Origin: Candidatus Thorarchaeota archaeon
GTDB lineage: Archaea; Asgardarchaeota; Thorarchaeia; Thorarchaeales; Thorarchaeaceae
Direction of reading: 5' to 3'
Assembly: GCA_004524595.1 (NCBI GenBank)
Contig: SDOA01000099.1
Location: 1 to 16,081 of the forward strand
DNA: 16,081 bases
Position numbers and translations under genes: made by a program. The notes beneath the pieces are model-generated. The model had not been told where the DNA came from and ran no database searches. It was given only the letters and a program-made list of their open reading frames with translations. Below are positions 6,505 through 14,022 of this stretch, one piece after another (the stretch's first letter is position 1; every line of letters begins with the position of its first letter).

Positions 6505-7479
6505 CTATTCTGGTGCAGGGTGCTCACAAGGCTCCCTTGCTTCAGGAGGAGTTCGTTGTTTTCTGATCTGGTAGAGTCGCAATAATCCAATTGGAAGGAC
6601 AATGGCAAGCCAAATGATAATATCTCCGAGGGTAGAGAGAAGTCCTCGTATTCCTGAAGGATCAAGCCACATCTGCCCAAGTTTCATCATAGTGACCAAG
6701 GGTAGTATGAGAATAAGTCCAAAGATTTGTTTCAATTGAACTGCATTTACTCTACATGCTAATCTTGAACCGATTTGTCCACCTAATAACATACCTACAC
6801 CTAAGGCTGCTGCAAAATAGAGATTGACAGTGTTCAGGTAAATGTTCAGAGCTGTTCCTGCAGCAGTTGTGAAGATCATTGTAAACATCGAGGTAGCAAC
6901 AGCTGCATGCATTGGTACTCCCATTAATACACTCAGAACTGGAACAACTACTGCACCTCCACCAATTCCAAGCAGTCCTGCTGATATACCACCAATGAAT
7001 GCACCAAAAAGGGAAATTCCCCATCGTTTCGTGTTGATATTTGACATAGTCCAATTAGACATTTCTGATGTCAAATCGCTCTTCCCTTTTTTCTTTGCAA
7101 AGAGCATCTTTAATGCAACTGGCATAAGGGAGACTCCAAAGATTACCCTTAGGACATAGGGTGCTTCTATTAGGGTTCTAAGCATCACACCAAAGAGTGA
7201 TCCTGGAACTGTTAGCACTGCTAGAATCAGTCCTGGTTTCAGGAGAGTCGGTCTGGGATTCTGCCGCCAATATGCGGCCGAGCTAGCAATAGAAACAAAG
7301 AATGCTCCAACAAGAGCAGTAGAAGGAGCAGATTGTTCATTGAAAATATCCCAAAAGACGATCAACAATAATGGCGTGTTAATCACACCACCACCAATAC
7401 CTATCATCGATGATAGAGAACCTACGCCTATTGCAAAGATTGCTACAAATGCAACCTGAAGTATGAGATCTTGCATCAA
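6505..7479 (-). CDS. TauE/SafE (TSUP) family membrane transporter
   Basis: A 324-residue membrane protein with the two-fold symmetry of the TSUP family (Pfam TauE). The signature GIGGGVINTP occurs at 27-36 and again as GIGGGAVVVP at 171-180, each at the start of a bundle of helices. Family members export or import sulfite, sulfoacetate, taurine-derived or other small anions; the substrate here cannot be read from sequence. A charged loop (AKKKGKSDLTSEMSNW, 128-143) joins the two halves, and the C terminus is soluble and Pro/Glu-rich. AAGGTG five bases before ATG 7479 supports the start. It follows the winged-helix membrane protein by 68 bases (or is co-transcribed with it), which suggests that protein may regulate or partner it. 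Confidence 0.92.
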   Translation of the reverse strand: MMQDLILQVAFVAIFAIGVGSLSSMIGIGGGVINTPLLLIVFWDIFNEQSAPSTALVGAFFVSIASSAAYWRQNPRPTLLKPGLILAVLTVPGSLFGVMLRTLIEAPYVLRVIFGVSLMPVALKMLFAKKKGKSDLTSEMSNWTMSNINTKRWGISLFGAFIGGISAGLLGIGGGAVVVPVLSVLMGVPMHAAVATSMFTMIFTTAAGTALNIYLNTVNLYFAAALGVGMLLGGQIGSRLACRVNAVQLKQIFGLILILPLVTMMKLGQMWLDPSGIRGLLSTLGDIIIWLAIVLPIGLLRLYQIRKQRTPPEAREPCEHPAPE

Positions 7480-7547
7480 AACACCTTCTGGATGCAGGCG
7501 GTCATTAAGACCTATACTTAAGGAATTGGTTCTAGCTTCAAAAGTGC

Positions 7548-7994
7548 TCAGTCAGGAGTTTTCCGTTGTGCAATCAAAAACAGACCGACTAGTAAAATGC
7601 TAAATCCAACAAAGGTGAGGATGGTTGATATATCATTAATATTTTGTATCGCCGTAAATGAATTGACCACTACACCTCCAAGTATTATTATGAATCCTAC
7701 TAAAGCTGTTGCCAATCCTGGGCGAACGTCGTATTTCAAAAATGATGGTTCATCATATCCGCTTTCGATAACAGGCGCCTCTGATAATTTGACAGAGCTC
7801 TTGAAGAAACGTTTCTCATCGCTAGTTAGAGAACCTTCCAATCTACCCTCTCCTAGAAGTTCTTTGATCAATAAGATCACTTGTTCTCTTGGAAGTCCAA
7901 TTTTATTGCTCAAGGTTTCAATGGCACTAACATTCCTCTCCATGACGAGTTGGATGAGTAATTGTTTCTTATCCTCCACGAATATCACACTCAT
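7548..7994 (-). CDS. Winged-helix domain protein with two C-terminal membrane helices
   Basis: Numbered from Met at 7994 (148 residues). Residues 10-62 read as a winged-helix/PCI-like domain: helix KKQLLIQLVMERNVSAIETL, a turn, helix PREQVILLIKELLGEG and a wing LEGSLTSDEKRFF. A linker SSVKLSEAPVIESGYDEPSF leads to two helices at about 93-112 and 124-142, with a short basic tail. Such small N-wHTH/C-TM proteins are common in Asgard and other archaea; the roles are unknown. The longest frame starts at ATG 8009, but GGAG at 8007-8004 lies nine bases before ATG 7994 and a TATA-like box at 8022-8030 predicts a start near 8005. I therefore prefer 7994. The gene is divergent from the methyltransferase and lies upstream of the TSUP gene on the same strand. 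It could be a membrane-anchored regulator or a protein-protein adaptor. Confidence 0.8.
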   Translation of the reverse strand: MSVIFVEDKKQLLIQLVMERNVSAIETLSNKIGLPREQVILLIKELLGEGRLEGSLTSDEKRFFKSSVKLSEAPVIESGYDEPSFLKYDVRPGLATALVGFIIILGGVVVNSFTAIQNINDISTILTFVGFSILLVGLFLIAQRKTPD

Positions 7995-8003
7995 TTCTTT
8001 ATG

Positions 8004-8030
8004 CTCCATTAGCTTTACAAGTTTTATTTT
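8004..8030 (-). promoter_or_regulatory. TATA-like box and Shine-Dalgarno site of the winged-helix/TM gene
   Basis: The minus strand has AAAATAAAA at 8030-8022, preceded by GCGCAG, and GGAG at 8007-8004. Their spacing fits transcription beginning near 8007 and translation at ATG 7994 rather than at the longer frame's ATG 8009. Confidence 0.4.
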
Positions 8031-8130
8031 CTGCGCTTTGGCTTTTCAATATCCCTGTTTCTCACAATTCACTTTAGCGCTTAGACCAAATGGCTTATAG
8101 TGACAATCGATTGCAGCGAAATAGAGTATA

Positions 8131-8799
8131 ATGACCGAGATTAAGGATATTGAGGTAGTAGCTCCAAAGAAATGGATGGATGCATGGGATAAAATATTCA
8201 GTCAGATGTCTTCAATGACTGATGAAGAGCTTTCTCAGCTTGATATCATTCATAGTATTCAGCAATTGGAACATGCATTTGCAATAACAAAAACTAATAC
8301 AGAGCAATTACGAATTTTAGAACTCGGTTGTGGAGATGGCAGTGCTGCCTGTTATTTAGCTAGGCTTGGCAGTCATGTTGTTGCAGTTGATGCTTTAGCA
8401 AGTGCAGTATCTGTTGCACAACGAAGAGCAAGAATCTTAGGTCTCTCTAATAAAGTTGAATTTAGATTGGATGATATGGATGGTTGGCCTATTCTTCCTC
8501 AAAGCTACGATGTAGTTGTAGCCATTCAATGCCTTCAATATCTCTTTGAGAGAGCTTTACCAAGATTGAGAGAAGTGATTAAAGCAATTAAACCCGGTGG
8601 TTTTCTCGTCTACAGTGGGAATGTACTGCCACATTATGAGACAGATCCACCCATTCGGTTCATCACTCCTGAGGAACTCAAGACGGAACTTGAAGGATGG
8701 ACTCTCCATGTGTTTGGCACAGATGAGCGGTTGATTCATCTGAATGATCTACGTGGATATGTCTGGACTGTTGCAAGGAAACCGCATGAAACAAATTGA
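8131..8799 (+). CDS. Class I SAM-dependent methyltransferase
   Basis: A 222-residue soluble protein with the Rossmann-type methyltransferase pattern. Motif I is ILELGCGDGSAACYLA at 62-77. An acidic residue ends strand 2 (VVAVDALASA, D87), the motif III region is EFRLDDMDGWP at 110-120, motif IV is YDVVVAIQCLQYL at 126-138, and KPGGFLVYSG at 154-163 closes the core. Residues 1-58 form a helical N-terminal region that may cap the substrate. The pattern is closest to the Methyltransf_11/25 group; the substrate cannot be told. It starts at ATG 8131, with a weak ribosome-binding site and a possible TATA (CTTATAG) near 8093. It converges on the PadR-like gene, with only four bases between the two stop codons. 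Confidence 0.92.
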   Translation: MTEIKDIEVVAPKKWMDAWDKIFSQMSSMTDEELSQLDIIHSIQQLEHAFAITKTNTEQLRILELGCGDGSAACYLARLGSHVVAVDALASAVSVAQRRARILGLSNKVEFRLDDMDGWPILPQSYDVVVAIQCLQYLFERALPRLREVIKAIKPGGFLVYSGNVLPHYETDPPIRFITPEELKTELEGWTLHVFGTDERLIHLNDLRGYVWTVARKPHETN

Positions 8800-8803
8800 A
8801 CAG

Positions 8804-9646
8804 TTATTTTAAACCCCAGAAAACAACCTCACCGAGATTAGTTTCGAATAATCCATTCTTAATAAATTCATTTTCAATAATTCGCTTCAAATCAGCACCT
8901 TCTACAAATCCTAGATCTGGGAATAGGGTTTCAGCGGTAATTCTGATGAATTCTGCTAGTGATGCTTTCTTTGGTTCTTCAAAAAATACGTATGGAATTT
9001 TAATACGTAGCAACCCGTTTTTTACTAATATTCTCTTGCATTCTGAAATTGTTTTTATCAGTTCAATGTGAGACGGTATCCCTCTCAATCTTATCTCTGA
9101 AAAGGTTTCATCATCCACTTGTAGCTCCATATTCTCTTCATCTATTGCAGAATAACTAATTCCGGTCTTATTTAGCATAGTATCGGAACCTGAGATATAG
9201 AGAGAGATATTGTTCATCGTGACAAGTTCTCTTATTTCATCTATGTCATCCACGGTTATTGTAGGATATGCCATATAGAGAATTTTTCCGCTAAGAGCTG
9301 AATGACTAGGAGCCTTTCCAAAGTTGTAAAGATTTCCAGGATTTGCTTTTCTATACTGATTGTAAAAATGAAGAAGAGTTTCAAAACCCCCTCGGAGTGT
9401 TTCTACCAGATACTCCTCTGCTTCAGGACCTGGTTGATAGATTCTTCTATATGGTCCTAATGGTCCAGGTTGTAGAGCACTCACAACCAGGTTCTCTTTT
9501 TCCATTGTTTTGAGCAGCTTTGGAAGGCGAGTTCTTTTTGGATCTGAGAACTTGTCTATTGAATAGATAAGATCGTAAATTGACGATGGACTACGATCTA
9601 AAGTGAGTAATATTTGTCTCATCAGATCTGACCTAGATAACTTCAT
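8804..9646 (-). CDS. PadR-like winged-helix protein with a degenerate methyltransferase-like C-terminal domain
   Basis: A 280-residue protein. Residues 1-85 look like a PadR-type winged helix: LMRQILLTLDRSPSSIYDL, a recognition region SDPKRTRLPKLLKTMEKENL, then wing GPYRRIYQPGPEAEEYL, where PadR proteins have GPPRKYY.LTPEG. A helical linker (86-105) leads to a second domain. Its pieces resemble a class I methyltransferase: GKILYMAYPTIT at 120-131 where motif I would be, then IELIKTISECKRILVKNGLL at 194-213 and RIKIPYVFFEE, like the late 'KRVLKPGG' strand-helix. There is no GxGxG, so SAM binding is doubtful. The domain reading is inference. GGAG five bases before ATG 9646 supports the start. 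It may be a regulator using a methyltransferase-like fold as a ligand sensor. Confidence 0.75.
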   Translation of the reverse strand: MKLSRSDLMRQILLTLDRSPSSIYDLIYSIDKFSDPKRTRLPKLLKTMEKENLVVSALQPGPLGPYRRIYQPGPEAEEYLVETLRGGFETLLHFYNQYRKANPGNLYNFGKAPSHSALSGKILYMAYPTITVDDIDEIRELVTMNNISLYISGSDTMLNKTGISYSAIDEENMELQVDDETFSEIRLRGIPSHIELIKTISECKRILVKNGLLRIKIPYVFFEEPKKASLAEFIRITAETLFPDLGFVEGADLKRIIENEFIKNGLFETNLGEVVFWGLK

Positions 9647-9778
9647 TCTCTCTCCTTCAGTTTGTAAATCAACATCTAATTTCCTTAATATTCAAGCGTT
9701 TCACGCCATCTATTTGCTTCTTTTTGCTGGGATGAGGTGTCTTATTACTAACGAATGATTTTCTAAAAAAGAGATATA

Positions 9779-9976
9779 ATGAGTCGCTGTAAACATTGCG
9801 GGTTCTTGCTAGATGATAAATCGGTAACTAATAGAGATGCAAGCATAAATCTCTGTGTTTCTTGCGATGATGCGATTGCTAATCCAAAGCAAATAAATCA
9901 GATTAGAACTTCTTTCCTTGAATTCTGGAATAAGAGATTAGTTAAAGAAAAATCAGAAACCATCAAGGCAGAATAA
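9779..9976 (+). CDS. Small zinc-ribbon protein
   Basis: A 65-residue protein with C4-K-H-C7 and C26-V-S-C29, a treble-clef or zinc-ribbon pair that should bind one zinc ion. A basic, helical C-terminal half follows (IRTSFLEFWNKRLVKEKSE). It begins MSRCKHCGFLLDD. A short purine-rich site (AAGAGA) just precedes the ATG. It is divergent from the PadR-like gene across 132 bases and converges on the EamA gene 53 bases later. Function is unknown; nucleic-acid or protein binding is typical for such proteins. Confidence 0.75.
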   Translation: MSRCKHCGFLLDDKSVTNRDASINLCVSCDDAIANPKQINQIRTSFLEFWNKRLVKEKSETIKAE

Positions 9977-10029
9977 AAAAGCTGGATCTCATGCTCTTGA
10001 AATTTTACGGTGAATTAATTTACGACCTT

Positions 10030-10932
10030 TCAAATTGCAAGAATTACAAGCATCACTCCAACAACAGTGAGGATGACACCCAGTATTGACCTTCGGTTAA
10101 ATTTTTCCTTTAGAATGAGAATTGAAATTGGCAGGGCAAATAATGGTGATGTAGAGCCTAGAAGTGCTGCGATTGAGGCACCTATCAATTTTACAGTATA
10201 GGTATAAAGGAGTGAACCCATAGTCATTCCTAGAAAACCTGCAGCCATGACTATCTTTGTTGCTCTTTTAGATGGGATTGGCATTCCTTTTTGAACAGCT
10301 CCTAAAAATAGGGGGATAAAAATAGCACCTCCAAACAACATTCTAACAAAATTAGCATCAATTGGATCAACACCTTCAACTCCCATTTGAAGGAGCACGC
10401 TTCCCAATGCCCAGCAAATTGCAGCTAGAAAAGCAAGACTCAGACCTAATATATCTGCTTTTAATTGCCCCTCCTCTTTCTTCCTCGTCGCCTGTTCTCT
10501 TGAGATTATCGTAATACCAATTACTGCAATTAATACTCCTAGAAATCTGCTCAGAATGACTTCTTCTGCTACAAGAAATACTGCAATGATGTAGGTTGAG
10601 ATAGGATAAATATTTGCTATTGGAAATGCATAGGATACTCCTATTCTCTCTTGACTAATCAGATAAACTAAATCCCCTACAACTAACCCAATTGTCACTG
10701 AAAGAATGAGAAATATTAGAGAATCAAAAGGCATGTAGAAATGTGTAGTTCGGAATGGAATGAACAATATCACAGACATAAATGCCATAGCTGCCCACAT
10801 CTTCAGAGACGAGATAGCTAATGGCGTAGCTTCCGAACTCTGAGATTTGTATACATTTGTCGATATTGCCCATAGGAACGATGTAAATAGACCAATCAAG
10901 CTTCCAAGGATGAGATCTGGTGTGAGCTGCAT
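10030..10932 (-). CDS. EamA/DMT superfamily transporter
   Basis: A 300-residue protein with ten predicted helices in two homologous halves (about 1-145 and 163-300), the EamA arrangement of drug/metabolite transporters. Typical features are SLIGLFTSFLWAISTNVYK at the start, AISSLKMWAAMAFM, and in the second half LSLAFLAAICWALGSVLLQM, followed by LLGSTSPLFALPISILILKE (the G-x-x-SPLFA....LGE-like end motif) and a final VILTVVGVMLVILAI. The halves are joined by a basic loop (EQATRKKEEGQLK). It likely exports or imports a small metabolite; the substrate is unknown. There is no clear Shine-Dalgarno site. A TATA-like GCAAAATATATG on the minus strand at 10952-10941 is too close to the ATG for a normal leader, so I leave the promoter open. 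Confidence 0.93.
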   Translation of the reverse strand: MQLTPDLILGSLIGLFTSFLWAISTNVYKSQSSEATPLAISSLKMWAAMAFMSVILFIPFRTTHFYMPFDSLIFLILSVTIGLVVGDLVYLISQERIGVSYAFPIANIYPISTYIIAVFLVAEEVILSRFLGVLIAVIGITIISREQATRKKEEGQLKADILGLSLAFLAAICWALGSVLLQMGVEGVDPIDANFVRMLFGGAIFIPLFLGAVQKGMPIPSKRATKIVMAAGFLGMTMGSLLYTYTVKLIGASIAALLGSTSPLFALPISILILKEKFNRRSILGVILTVVGVMLVILAI

Positions 10933-11108
10933 TTGGCAATCATATATTTTGCAATCTAGACACCTTATTGAAGATATTCCATCTTACATCATTATCCATA
11001 TTGCGCCAAGGTAAAACCTATTGATAATAGCTACTTCGTTACATACCAGACTCCATACGTACTGATAATGGAGGTATCCCTTAGTGATTCTTATGAGGAG
11101 ACAAGATA
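10933..11108 (+). promoter_or_regulatory. Divergent intergenic region with the ribosome-binding site of the beta-helix gene
   Basis: This 176-base gap separates EamA from the beta-helix gene. GAGGAG at 11095-11100 lies eight bases before ATG 11109 and fixes that start. The motif TGATAATRG occurs twice, at about 11022 and 11063. A short hairpin (AAGAT, five-base loop, ATCTT) lies at 10971-10985. No convincing TATA box for the plus-strand gene stands out. Confidence 0.4.
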
Positions 11109-12398
11109 ATGAAACAAATTCGCTGTAAGAAAGGAATATTACTACTACTTATTGTTATGACCACAATACTAACAGCTGGTTCCTTTTCCATTGATTTCAA
11201 AGTCAAAGGGTATAATATGGAGGAACATAAGTATCCAGCCGCTCTTGTTTACGAAGATCATGCTCCTATTTCAATAGATGGGAACTCGGATTTTCTAAAT
11301 CAAGCTTCGATAGAAGGTTGGTCTGGAAATGGTTCTATTAATAATCCAATTACGATAACAGGTTATAGAATTGCAGCTACGGGTATGGAATGCATAAAGC
11401 TATCGAACATTGACTGCCACTGGGTGATTAGTGATTGCCTCATTGAAGGAGGTGCTCCATATTCGTATGGTATGCATTTCATTAATGCAACAAATGGTGT
11501 TGTATCAAACAATATCATTCGAGACCGGGATATCGCTATTCAAATATCTCTTAAGTCATGTAATTGTGTATTTACTGGAAATCAAATATACGATAATGTA
11601 CATAATGCAATAAAAGTACTCAATGGAATGGCTAATTGCGTTATTTCTGGAAACTATATGAACAACAATTCTGCGAATAATATATGGATAGCTGGAGGAT
11701 TCAATTCATCTAATATCATTGACAATGTGATTATTGGTGGAGATAATGGAATTCGTGTAAATATACCCATTGATTGTATAATTAGGAATAATACTATATC
11801 AGAGAGTCAGCTCGATTCAATAGTAGTTCCTGTTGCCTCTAATACCTCTATCTGTGAAAACACTGTGATCAATCCTACTGGAATGGGCATAATGTCCTCA
11901 GGTCACTTTCTTGTGATTGAATCCAACACAGTTGATAATTCGACAACTAATGGTCTCTATTTATCATCTGGGAATAATTGTACGATTAAGAATAATCGTG
12001 CAATGAATTGCATAGATTATGCACTTGTTTTGGGTGCGTCAACAGCAGATGCAACTGTGTCTGAGAATGTCTTCATCGATAATAATGAAGGCGGATGTCA
12101 GGTCAAAGATGATGGTGATGAGAATGTATTCTGCTACAATCACTATAACGATTGGATAGCACCTGATGAGGATTCTGATAACATTGTAGATGAGCCATAC
12201 TCAATTGATGGCAATGCGGAGAATACTGACCCTTATCCTCTAGTTGATCCTGATGTAGGAATTCCTGTCACAACTATGAGTTCGATCACTACAACTACAA
12301 CGGCTAGTTCTGGAACATTGAACTTAATTCTATACACTGCTATTGGAGCAATGGTTGTTCTAGTCACAATTGCTGCTATTCTCATTAAAAGAAAGTAA
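11109..12398 (+). CDS. Secreted, membrane-anchored right-handed beta-helix protein
   Basis: A 429-residue surface protein. Residues 1-24 form a signal peptide (basic MKQIRCKKG, then a Leu/Ile-rich core). APISIDGNSDFLNQASIEGW at 52-71, with a Gly/Asn-rich GNGSINNPITITGYRI after it, is the entry segment typical of archaeal NosD/pectate-lyase-like parallel beta-helix proteins. From about 100 to 350 short strands repeat every 20-25 residues with Asn/Gly turns, for example CVFTGNQIYDNVHNAIKV and CTIKNNRAMNCIDYALVL. An acidic loop DEDSDNIVDE near 353-362 resembles a calcium loop and precedes the usual EPYSIDGN closure. A Thr/Ser-rich stalk spans 388-403 and a membrane helix 404-426 ends in KRK. It is complete and probably glycosylated on the outer face. 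It probably binds or cleaves polysaccharide, or acts in adhesion. Confidence 0.9.
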   Translation: MKQIRCKKGILLLLIVMTTILTAGSFSIDFKVKGYNMEEHKYPAALVYEDHAPISIDGNSDFLNQASIEGWSGNGSINNPITITGYRIAATGMECIKLSNIDCHWVISDCLIEGGAPYSYGMHFINATNGVVSNNIIRDRDIAIQISLKSCNCVFTGNQIYDNVHNAIKVLNGMANCVISGNYMNNNSANNIWIAGGFNSSNIIDNVIIGGDNGIRVNIPIDCIIRNNTISESQLDSIVVPVASNTSICENTVINPTGMGIMSSGHFLVIESNTVDNSTTNGLYLSSGNNCTIKNNRAMNCIDYALVLGASTADATVSENVFIDNNEGGCQVKDDGDENVFCYNHYNDWIAPDEDSDNIVDEPYSIDGNAENTDPYPLVDPDVGIPVTTMSSITTTTTASSGTLNLILYTAIGAMVVLVTIAAILIKRK

Positions 12399-12414
12399 AC
12401 ACAATAATGCATTG

Positions 12415-12446
12415 GCGGAGCGCAATCTCCGCTATACTTCTTTTTT
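12415..12446 (+). terminator. Hairpin terminator after the beta-helix gene
   Basis: GCGGAG (12415-12420) pairs with CTCCGC (12427-12432) across a six-base loop. This is followed by a T-rich tract (ACTTCTTTTTTC) ending at 12446. It starts 16 bases after the stop codon. Confidence 0.7.
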
Positions 12447-12516
12447 CGATGCAAAAAAGGAATTCTTATAGTCACTAGACTCTTCTTTCTAATGAACTAA
12501 GTGTGTCACTAAAAAT

Positions 12517-12657
12517 ATGTATACGAATGAAGAAGTCAGGCTCTTGAATTACCAAAGTGCTATTGATGATATTAAATTGGATAATACTGTCAAGTGTTCT
12601 AAAAAACAAAACTGTAGACATTGCAGAAAAATAGCAATGTCCACAGGTCTATTCTGA
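12517..12657 (+). CDS. Putative 46-residue Cys-containing microprotein
   Basis: A short frame from ATG 12517 to TGA 12655-12657. It begins MYTNEEVRLLNYQSAIDDIK and includes the Cys pattern CSKKQNCRHC (residues 27-36), which could form part of a zinc site. There is no Shine-Dalgarno site; a weak TATA-like CTTATAG lies near 12465. Its stop codon abuts the stop of the converging propeller gene with no base between. It overlaps the hairpin and A-rich stretch that serve as that gene's terminator, so the frame may be coincidental. I keep it as a weak candidate because of the Cys arrangement and the protein-like composition. Confidence 0.3.
   Translation: MYTNEEVRLLNYQSAIDDIKLDNTVKCSKKQNCRHCRKIAMSTGLF
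12601..12645 (-). terminator. Hairpin terminator after the beta-propeller gene
   Basis: On the minus strand, arms at 12645-12634 and 12624-12613 form an 11-of-12 base stem (core GACATTGC/GCAATGTC, one mismatch) with a nine-base loop. A T-rich run (12611-12601, TTTTGTTTTTT) follows. It begins 12 bases past the stop codon of the propeller gene. Confidence 0.7.
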
Positions 12658-13749
12658 CTACTTTAGGTCATAGGTATAACATGTTGGATCACTTTTTGCT
12701 ATGGGCGCGCCAGTCTTTTCGGTAAGGTTTGAATATTTCCAATCTCTTGGTTGTCCTGAATAGAGCTGTATCAAGTGACCATTTTGAGTTCTATACATGA
12801 TATGTTGTGTGCTAAAGAGATCAAATGTATACCCAAATGGATTACCTGCAGCTAAGGGCATTCCAGTTGCTGCTGTCAGATTCATATGTTTCCAGCCTTC
12901 TCCTCTAATAAACCAGATGTCATGAATATGTCCATCCTGTCCTCTGTAAACAAGATTCTGAGAATTATGAACTGGGTCTACGAATGAGGTTGGAGTTCCA
13001 GTAGCCAATGGTGCTCCTGTTTTCTCAGTCATGTTTGAGATTTTCCACTGTCCCGTCTGGTCTGAATACATCTGATAGATATGATTGTCCTGCCCTCGAT
13101 AGATAACATGTTGAGTGTTAAAAACATGATATGTATAGCTCGAAGGATCCCCGTTTGCAAGTGGTCCCCCTGTTGCTCCAGTCAAACTCACATGTTTCCA
13201 CCCTTCGCCTCGAACAAAGTAGAGAGTATAAATATGCCCATCTTGGCTTCTGTATACGATATTCTGAGAATCATTCATCCCATAGACATAGGTTGTTGGC
13301 CTTCCTGATGCTAGAGGTGCTCCTGATTGTACCGTCATATCTGCGTGTTTCCAATTCCCAATTTGCGCTGAATAAAGTTGATGTAAATGGTTATCACTAC
13401 TACGGTAGATAACATGTTGTGTATTGAAGACATGATATGTATAAGCAGAAGGATCCCCCTCAGCAAGAGGTGCTCCAACAAGCCCCGTAAGGTTTGTATT
13501 TGCCCAACCAGTTCCTCTAATAAAGAAGAGAGTATGGATGTGCTTATCATGTCCTCGAAATACTATGTTTTGAGAGTTATTCACATTATATACAAACGCT
13601 GCAGGATTTCCCTCAGCAAGAGGAGACCTATGTTTTTCACCAAAATTGGCGAATCTCCATCCCTCTCCTCTGAAGAAATAAATATCAATCATTTGTCCGT
13701 TTGTGGAAATGTAAACAACATGATTAGTCTTCTGTACTTCTTGAGCCAT
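12658..13749 (-). CDS. Seven-bladed beta-propeller, lectin-like repeat protein
   Basis: A 363-residue protein made entirely of seven blades of about 51 residues, beginning near 8, 59, 110, 161, 212, 263 and 314. The blade consensus is QN/HVIYR-x2-D-x-HI-x-L-Y, then G-x-W-x4-LT, then TGAPLA-x-G-x-P-x2-Y. Two blade types alternate from blade 2 on: 'SQNIVYR...YFIRGEGWKH' and 'TQHVIYR...YSxQxGxWK'. This repeat resembles blades in bacterial secreted propeller proteins and in PLL-type sugar-binding lectins; sugar binding here is inferred. There is no signal peptide or membrane helix (it starts MAQEVQKTNHVVYIS), so it is cytosolic or exported by another route. GGAG nine bases before ATG 13749 supports the start. 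It has its own promoter and terminator, so it is monocistronic, and it may have been acquired from bacteria. Confidence 0.85.
   Translation of the reverse strand: MAQEVQKTNHVVYISTNGQMIDIYFFRGEGWRFANFGEKHRSPLAEGNPAAFVYNVNNSQNIVFRGHDKHIHTLFFIRGTGWANTNLTGLVGAPLAEGDPSAYTYHVFNTQHVIYRSSDNHLHQLYSAQIGNWKHADMTVQSGAPLASGRPTTYVYGMNDSQNIVYRSQDGHIYTLYFVRGEGWKHVSLTGATGGPLANGDPSSYTYHVFNTQHVIYRGQDNHIYQMYSDQTGQWKISNMTEKTGAPLATGTPTSFVDPVHNSQNLVYRGQDGHIHDIWFIRGEGWKHMNLTAATGMPLAAGNPFGYTFDLFSTQHIMYRTQNGHLIQLYSGQPRDWKYSNLTEKTGAPIAKSDPTCYTYDLK
12661..13575 (-). repeat. Three tandem two-blade units inside the propeller gene
   Basis: Residues 59-160, 161-262 and 263-363 are three tandem copies of a two-blade unit, each 102 residues (306 bases) except the last, which ends at 101. 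They lie at 13575-13270, 13269-12964 and 12963-12661. The equal lengths without insertions indicate growth of the gene by duplication of a blade pair. Confidence 0.8.
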
Positions 13750-14022
13750 TATTGTATTCTCCGAAAATATATCTAATGAAAAAATCGTTTCATTACAAAT
13801 AATATAATCTTAGATGTCTTATTTAGCATTCAAGTTACAAAATGGGGTAACAAAGAATACCTTTTTCGGAAATAAGATATGCAACTTTTGGGTAATTATA
13901 CTTGGAATACTACGTATAGAATCGATAACATAATGGATAATCCTGCGATGGTTTCGGAGTTCTATTTCCATAATCCTCTTTTATAATAAGATATTGGATG
14001 TGAAGGGATTTTCTATTAGAAA
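13750..14022. other. 273-base intergenic region upstream of the propeller gene
   Basis: The largest gene-free gap in the window. It holds the propeller gene's promoter at its left end. A small palindrome (TTTCTA, one base, TAGAAA) at 14010-14022 sits directly after the stop of the zinc-ribbon/TM gene and could aid its termination. I see no convincing RNA gene or coding frame in the rest. Confidence 0.4.
13800..13807 (-). promoter_or_regulatory. TATA box of the beta-propeller gene
   Basis: The minus strand has TTATATTA within AAGATTATATTATTTG. A start of transcription near 13780 would leave a 30-base leader containing the GGAG ribosome-binding site before ATG 13749. Confidence 0.4.

Noticed and set aside
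6752..7159. 100- and 105-codon frames overlapping the TSUP gene on both strands
   Set aside because: They are shadows of the transporter; their translations are low in structure and odd in composition, whereas the TSUP frame has both family motifs.
7597..8100. 167-codon plus-strand frame opposite the winged-helix/TM gene
   Set aside because: It is antisense to a gene with a TATA box, Shine-Dalgarno site and clear domains; its own translation has no recognisable domain.
10941..10952. GCAAAATATATG as the EamA promoter
   Set aside because: It looks like a TATA box but is only about 14 bases from the start codon, so transcription would begin inside the gene.
11109..13749. CRISPR or DNA-level tandem array suggested by repeated protein patterns
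   Set aside because: The beta-helix repeats are diverged at DNA level and the propeller repeats are coding 306-base units; no short repeats with unique spacers are present.
13081..13776. Several frames of 71-129 codons overlapping the propeller gene
   Set aside because: They arise from the internally repeated sequence of the propeller gene read in other frames; none has a ribosome-binding site or domain pattern.
13814..13933. 39-codon frame (begins MSYLAFKLQNG) in the largest intergenic gap
   Set aside because: There is no ribosome-binding site or motif, and the length is expected by chance in A/T-rich DNA.
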